Assembly: GCF_000235745.1 (NCBI RefSeq)
Contig: NZ_AGSX01000171.1
Location: 1 to 58,178, forward strand
From: Stutzerimonas stutzeri SDM-LAC
GTDB taxonomy: Bacteria > Pseudomonadota > Gammaproteobacteria > Pseudomonadales > Pseudomonadaceae
DNA length: 58,178 nucleotides
Direction of reading: 5' to 3'
Positions 54,166 through 58,178 of the stretch are shown in pieces (position 1 is the first letter of the stretch; every line of letters begins with the position of its first letter). The notes beneath the pieces were generated by a model. The model saw only the letters and a list, made by a program, of their open reading frames with translations, searched no databases and had not been told where the DNA came from. Position numbers and translations under genes: made by a program.

Positions 54166-56010
54166 TCAGGGTATCGGGCGACCCGGCTCGGATTTGTTCA
54201 CGGCTGCATCAGCGTCTGCGTTGTCGGTCAGGGCAATCAAGGTCCAACCGGCCTCTGGCTTGATCCGAGCGTCCGGGTGGAATACGTGTGTATGGCCGTG
54301 GTTGTCTATCGCGAAATACAGGACGGCGCCCGAGCCATTTAGGACCTGATACTCCTGCCAGCCGAAGGTATCGGTCAATTTGTTGCTTTTGAATGAGTCC
54401 CCTCGACCTAGGCGTCCGGCAAGTTGCGAGTAAGTCAGCGTGGGCGTGCCTAGTGGACGGCCTCGGTGTTCGTCGCTGGGTCGATGTTTGTCGCTGCGTC
54501 GATTCTCTTGGGTGCTTGCCAGGTTAAAGAGTCGACCAACGCCGAACTCGTGACGGAAGCGCATGGCGGCAAGGGTGTTCATTTCGCCTACAGGCGACAA
54601 CGCCAGCAGGTGTCCGAGCCCAACCAGATCGAGGTGGTTTTCGGCGTGTTGAGAGGCCGGGTTTCCGTAATAAGTTGGTAGATTCTCCATCCGAGCCGCG
54701 CGAATGTTGTCCCAGCTGGAGTCGGTCAGCATGACTCTCACGCCTTGTTCGCTCAGCGCGCGACCAATCGCTCTAGCAACGGGATTGGCGCCCACGAGCA
54801 AAAAGCCGCTGGGCGGGGGCTCTGCAACCTTGAGCAGTCTCGCCAAGGGGCGGGCGGTTGCGCTTTGCAGTACCACAGTGCCAATGATTACGGCGAAGGT
54901 GAGCGGCACGAGCAACAGTGCATCCTCATGGCCCGTTTCGTTTAGGCGAACCGCAAAAATTGCGGATACGGCAGCCGCGACGATCCCTCGCGGCGCAATC
55001 CATGCGAGCAGCAGGCGTTCCTGCCAACTTAACTGCGAACCCCAAGTGCACAGGGCAATCGCCAGCGGTCGAGCCGCGAACTGCACGATCATTAGAAGGA
55101 TCAGCACTGCCGGCCCCAGCTCCATCAGTGCCGCCAGATCGAGCATTGCTGCCAGCAGGATAAACAGCCCCGAGATGAGCAGGATGCTCAGGTTTTCCTT
55201 GAAGTGAAGGATGTCTCGAACGTCAACATCGCGCATGTTCGCGAGCCAGATGCCCATTAGCGTGACTGCTAGTAGACCGGATTCATGGACCAAGCTATTG
55301 GCGGCGACGAACACGCCGAGCACCGCTGCCAGTGTCGCCAGGTTCTGCAAGTATTCCGGCAGCCAGTGTCGTTTCACCAGCTGGCCGAGGATCCAGCCTC
55401 CTGCTATGCCGAGCGCGCTTCCGCACAGCAGGACCCCGCCGAACGTCTGTAGGCTCTGCGTCCAGGCGGCTTCGGTGCCTCGGGTAATGATAAAGCTGTA
55501 GACCACCACCGCAAGCAAGGCACCGATCGGGTCGATGATGATCCCTTCCCACCGCAGGATATTGGCAACCACTGCGTTGGGGCGCACCACGCGCAGCATC
55601 GGTACGATCACAGTCGGACCGGTAACAAGCGTCAAGCTACCCAGGAGCAACGCAAGTTCCCAGTCGAACCCTAGCAGCCAATGAGCGGACAGGGTGATTA
55701 CGCCCCAGGTTGTCAGCGCGCCGATGCTGATCAGGCGGCGCACGACCGTGCCGATTCCAGGCAGCTCGGAGACGCGTAGCGTCAGGCTGCCCTCGAAGAG
55801 GATCAATGCCACCGCCAGTGAAACCAAAGGGAAGAGCAGGGTGCCGAACAGGCGAGTCGGATCCAGCCAGCCGAGCACGGGTCCGGCCAGGATTCCGCTC
55901 AGCAAGAGGAAAAGAATCGCAGGCAGTCGTAATCGCCATGCCAGCCATTGGCTAGCGAGCGAGGCGATGCCGAGCGCGGCGAGGGCGATAAGGATGTCTT
56001 GTTCGGTCAT
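54166..56010 (-). CDS. CPA1-type cation:proton antiporter with C-terminal nucleotide-binding domain
   Basis: A 614-residue membrane protein. About a dozen hydrophobic segments cover residues 1-400 with the antiporter core (LFEGSLTLRVSEL; EGIIIDPIGALLAVVVYSF; LLAWIAPRGIVAAAVSAIFA). The C-terminal part begins with a Rossmann-like TrkA-N segment (PPSGFLLVGANPVARAIGRALSEQGVRVMLTD), followed by a TrkA-C-like tail. It should exchange Na+ or K+ for H+, gated by a nucleotide. In P. aeruginosa a homologue lies at the same place between rplS and xerD. The ion is not determinable. Confidence 0.88.
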   Translation of the reverse strand: MTEQDILIALAALGIASLASQWLAWRLRLPAILFLLLSGILAGPVLGWLDPTRLFGTLLFPLVSLAVALILFEGSLTLRVSELPGIGTVVRRLISIGALTTWGVITLSAHWLLGFDWELALLLGSLTLVTGPTVIVPMLRVVRPNAVVANILRWEGIIIDPIGALLAVVVYSFIITRGTEAAWTQSLQTFGGVLLCGSALGIAGGWILGQLVKRHWLPEYLQNLATLAAVLGVFVAANSLVHESGLLAVTLMGIWLANMRDVDVRDILHFKENLSILLISGLFILLAAMLDLAALMELGPAVLILLMIVQFAARPLAIALCTWGSQLSWQERLLLAWIAPRGIVAAAVSAIFAVRLNETGHEDALLLVPLTFAVIIGTVVLQSATARPLARLLKVAEPPPSGFLLVGANPVARAIGRALSEQGVRVMLTDSSWDNIRAARMENLPTYYGNPASQHAENHLDLVGLGHLLALSPVGEMNTLAAMRFRHEFGVGRLFNLASTQENRRSDKHRPSDEHRGRPLGTPTLTYSQLAGRLGRGDSFKSNKLTDTFGWQEYQVLNGSGAVLYFAIDNHGHTHVFHPDARIKPEAGWTLIALTDNADADAAVNKSEPGRPIP

Positions 56011-56193
56011 GGTTACCGGGTCGTCGATGGAAGGGCGGCAGGCTTGGGCGACCAGCTGACAGGCTCAGCGCCCGGCCTAGCTAATCTGACACCGCCTAGC
56101 TGAAACAGGTCTGCAAGGAGAGGTTGAGGCTGCTGGCTGGTATGGGCGTTCTATGGAACACTGGCCTCCTTTTTCTTTCCTGTGTCCCCCAGC

Positions 56194-57090
56194 ATGCCGG
56201 CTCAAGACGACCCCCTTATCGACCGCTTCCTCGATGCCCTTTGGCTCGAAAAAGGACTTTCGGACAACACCCGCGACGCCTATCGCAGCGATCTGGCGTT
56301 ATTCAACGGCTGGCTGGACGGGCGCAATGTGCGGCTGGTCGATGCGGGCCGGGACGTCATTCTCGACCACCTTGCCTGGCGTCTGGCTAATGGCTACAAG
56401 GCTCGTTCCACGGCGCGGCTGTTGTCCGGGCTTCGTGGGTTTTATCGATTTCTGCTGCGCGAAGGATTGATCACGGTCGATCCGACGCTGCGGGTCGATC
56501 TGCCGCAGCTGGGACGACCGCTGCCCAAAGCGTTGTCCGAGGCGGATGTCGAGGCGTTGTTGTCCGCGCCGGATGTTGGCGATCCACTGGGCCTGCGTGA
56601 TCGGGCGATGCTGGAAGTGCTGTATGCGACCGGTCTGCGGGTCACGGAGCTGATCGAACTTCGTCTTGAACAGATCAATCTTCGCCAAGGTGTCTTGCGT
56701 ACCTTTGGTAAAGGAAACAAGGAGCGCCTGGTACCTTTGGGCGAGGAGTCCATGCACTGGCTGGCACGCTATCTTCGCGATGCCCGTGACGAACTGCTCA
56801 CTGGCAACGCCAGCGATGTGGTGTTCACGAGCCGGCGCGGGGATCTGATGACCAGGCAGGCGTTCTGGTACCGAATCAAGCTGCATGCCCGCCAGGCAGG
56901 AATCGCCACATCGATCTCGCCGCACACGCTACGCCATGCATTCGCGACGCATCTGCTCAACCATGGCGCGGATCTTCGAACGGTGCAGATGCTGCTCGGT
57001 CACAGCGATCTGTCCACAACGCAGATCTACACGCACATTGCCCGCGCGCGGCTGCAGGAACTCCACGCGCAGCATCATCCGCGCGGCTGA
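56194..57090 (+). CDS. xerD: site-specific tyrosine recombinase XerD
   Basis: A 298-residue tyrosine recombinase that resolves chromosome dimers at dif with XerC. The catalytic residues are all present: Arg149, Lys173, His244, Arg247, His270 and the nucleophile Tyr279 (TQIYTHI), numbered nearly as in E. coli. The N-terminal SAM-like domain spans about 6-90. ATG 56194 is used; an in-frame GTG at 56182 is possible. dif is not in this window. Gene order xerD-dsbC matches P. aeruginosa. Confidence 0.96.
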   Translation: MPAQDDPLIDRFLDALWLEKGLSDNTRDAYRSDLALFNGWLDGRNVRLVDAGRDVILDHLAWRLANGYKARSTARLLSGLRGFYRFLLREGLITVDPTLRVDLPQLGRPLPKALSEADVEALLSAPDVGDPLGLRDRAMLEVLYATGLRVTELIELRLEQINLRQGVLRTFGKGNKERLVPLGEESMHWLARYLRDARDELLTGNASDVVFTSRRGDLMTRQAFWYRIKLHARQAGIATSISPHTLRHAFATHLLNHGADLRTVQMLLGHSDLSTTQIYTHIARARLQELHAQHHPRG

Positions 57091-57217
57091 AGGGCTGCTC
57101 TGGAAGATGCGCTGCAGGCCACAAAGCAGATGAGCGAAGCCCTGCCGCCTGCACTGGATGACCGAGCCCTATGTTAATCTGCCGGCCTTCCCTCGATCGA
57201 AGTCGCCAGGAGATCTC

Positions 57218-57943
57218 ATGCGCGTGAATCGTATCTTCGCTGCCGTTGCCATAAGCCTCGTCAGCTCCGTTGCCCTGGCTGCTGACGCTGAACAGGCGAT
57301 CCGTGAGTCGCTCAATGCGCTCCAGCCCGATATGCCCATCGAGGCGATCGCCGAAAGTCCAATGAAGGGGGTTTATCAGGTTCAGCTGAAGGGTGGACGC
57401 CAACTCTACGCGAGCGCTGATGGTCAGTTCTTGATTCAGGGCTATATGTATCAGTTCAAAGACGGCCAGGCGACCAACCTGACCGAGCAGGCGCAGAGCC
57501 AATCTGTGGCGAAGACGATCGACGCGATTCCCACCAGCAAGATGGTCGTTTTCTCACCTGAAAAACCGAAGACCCATATCACCGTGTTTACCGACACCGA
57601 CTGCGGCTACTGCCAGAAGCTGCACAGTGAAGTGCCGGAGCTGAACCGTCTTGGCGTCGAAGTTCGCTATATGGCCTTTCCGCGGCAGGGGATGGGCAGT
57701 CACGGTGCCAACACGCTGACCAGCGTATGGTGCGCAAAGGATCGTCAGGCTGCGATGAACAAGGCCAAAGCCCGGGAAGATGTGCCGGCCGCGAGCTGCG
57801 ACAATCCGGTAGCCGAGCAGTACGCGTTGGGCCAGCTGATCGGTGTACAAGGCACCCCGGCAATCATCCTCGCAGACGGCCAGATCATTCCTGGCTATCA
57901 GCCGGCGCCGCAGCTCGCGGAACTCGCTCTGAAAGCCAAGTAG
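57218..57943 (+). CDS. dsbC: thiol:disulfide interchange protein DsbC
   Basis: A 241-residue periplasmic disulfide isomerase. A signal peptide (1-21, cut after ALAA) is followed by the dimerisation domain (about 22-85) and a thioredoxin-fold domain with the active site Cys129-Gly-Tyr-Cys132 (TDTDCGYC). A second cysteine pair (about 181 and 202) is also usual. It corrects wrong disulfides and is kept reduced by DsbD. AGGAGA precedes the ATG. It lies 127 bp after xerD. Confidence 0.95.
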   Translation: MRVNRIFAAVAISLVSSVALAADAEQAIRESLNALQPDMPIEAIAESPMKGVYQVQLKGGRQLYASADGQFLIQGYMYQFKDGQATNLTEQAQSQSVAKTIDAIPTSKMVVFSPEKPKTHITVFTDTDCGYCQKLHSEVPELNRLGVEVRYMAFPRQGMGSHGANTLTSVWCAKDRQAAMNKAKAREDVPAASCDNPVAEQYALGQLIGVQGTPAIILADGQIIPGYQPAPQLAELALKAK

Positions 57944-57949
57944 TCGCTG

Positions 57950-57981
57950 GGACAGCCCCTTCGGTCACGAAGAGGCTGTCC
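57950..57981 (+). terminator. hairpin after dsbC
   Basis: GGACAGCC/GGCTGTCC stem with an inner CTTCG/CGAAG stem, 6 bp after the dsbC stop. No T tract follows, so it may protect the message end or need Rho. Confidence 0.5.
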
Positions 57982-58051
57982 GTCGTGATCACAGCTGAAC
58001 TGTTTCACCCCTCGCGTTCAAAGCCAGAAGGCATATTGAGGAGGTGAAAAA

Positions 58052-58178
58052 ATGAAGCTCGAAGGTTCCTGTCATTGCAAGGCCATTCGTTTTTCTGTGG
58101 AGTCGGCCGAACCCTATCCCTTCATGCGCTGTTATTGCTCGATCTGCCGCAAAACGGCAGGGGCGGGGGGGTTTGCAA
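58052..58178 (+). CDS. GFA/CENP-V family zinc protein (N-terminal part, cut by window end)
   Basis: The first 42 codons of a gene that continues beyond the window. MKLEGSCHCKAIRFSVE and the MRCYCSICRKTAG segment carry the CxC and CxxC cysteine pairs (Cys7/Cys9 and Cys29/Cys32, with Cys27) that bind zinc in the GFA (glutathione-dependent formaldehyde-activating enzyme-like) fold. An excellent AGGAGG site precedes the ATG. Most members have unproven activity. Confidence 0.85.
   Translation, partial: MKLEGSCHCKAIRFSVESAEPYPFMRCYCSICRKTAGAGGFA

Overview
This is a gene-dense, GC-rich stretch of a gammaproteobacterial chromosome, almost certainly Pseudomonas in the broad sense and probably the P. 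stutzeri (Stutzerimonas) lineage. From memory of the P. aeruginosa map, several segments keep its gene neighbourhoods: the SadC-position diguanylate cyclase / ferredoxin reductase / pyruvate kinase / MoxR cluster / sbcB / mvaT / purU block, the moaC-D-E block, the rhlB / carboxylesterase block, and the ffh / rpsP-rimM-trmD-rplS / antiporter / xerD / dsbC block. No rRNA, tRNA, insertion sequence, prophage or CRISPR array was recognised. The window looks like core chromosome rather than an island.

Layout. 0.25-10.3 kb: a MioC-like flavodoxin, ACP phosphodiesterase, a divergent acyl-CoA-dehydrogenase-like protein next to a phospholipase-D/cardiolipin-synthase enzyme, a DJ-1/PfpI protein, a VF530 DNA-binding protein, class I fumarase, a membrane diguanylate cyclase overlapping a 2Fe-2S ferredoxin reductase, and pyruvate kinase. 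10.4-11.8 kb: a small lipoprotein, a DUF4124 protein and a PilZ protein. 11.8-18.6 kb: a tightly packed minus-strand operon RDD - SpoIIM-like - DUF4129 - DUF4350 - MoxR ATPase - DUF58. It is conserved but poorly understood and is the best candidate here for an undescribed multi-protein system. 18.9-23.8 kb: exonuclease I, MvaT, PurU and a HerA-like ATPase.

23.9-31.7 kb: a small conserved-looking protein, an AlgA-type GDP-mannose enzyme with an odd 0.7-kb upstream region, YaaA, a DmeF-type metal exporter with a His-Asp hexanucleotide microsatellite, a PIN-PhoH ATPase, a heptanucleotide repeat, and moaC-moaD-moaE. 31.8-39.7 kb: RhlB helicase, a cyclic-nucleotide-binding/GGDEF protein, a carboxylesterase, and the complete aapJQMP amino-acid ABC transporter. 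39.8-48.0 kb: PurL, a YqfO-like protein, the Ohr/OhrR peroxide-response pair, an L,D-transpeptidase-like protein, two NUDIX hydrolases, gamma carbonic anhydrase and a DUF1289 protein. 48.2-58.2 kb: a CNNM/CorC-type membrane protein, YpjD, Ffh, the rpsP-rimM-trmD-rplS operon, a cation:proton antiporter, XerD, DsbC, and the start of a GFA-family zinc protein cut by the window end.

Themes. Three c-di-GMP-related proteins lie in this window: two GGDEF proteins, both keeping GGEEF and an RxxD inhibitory site, and a PilZ receptor. Oxidative and electrophile stress (Ohr/OhrR, YaaA, DJ-1, DsbC, GFA) and RNA/translation functions (Ffh, RpsP, RimM, TrmD, RplS, RhlB, PhoH) are also well represented. Terminators and candidate operators were read by eye and not computed. 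Family assignments rest on recognisable motifs and remembered family sequences, not on database searches.
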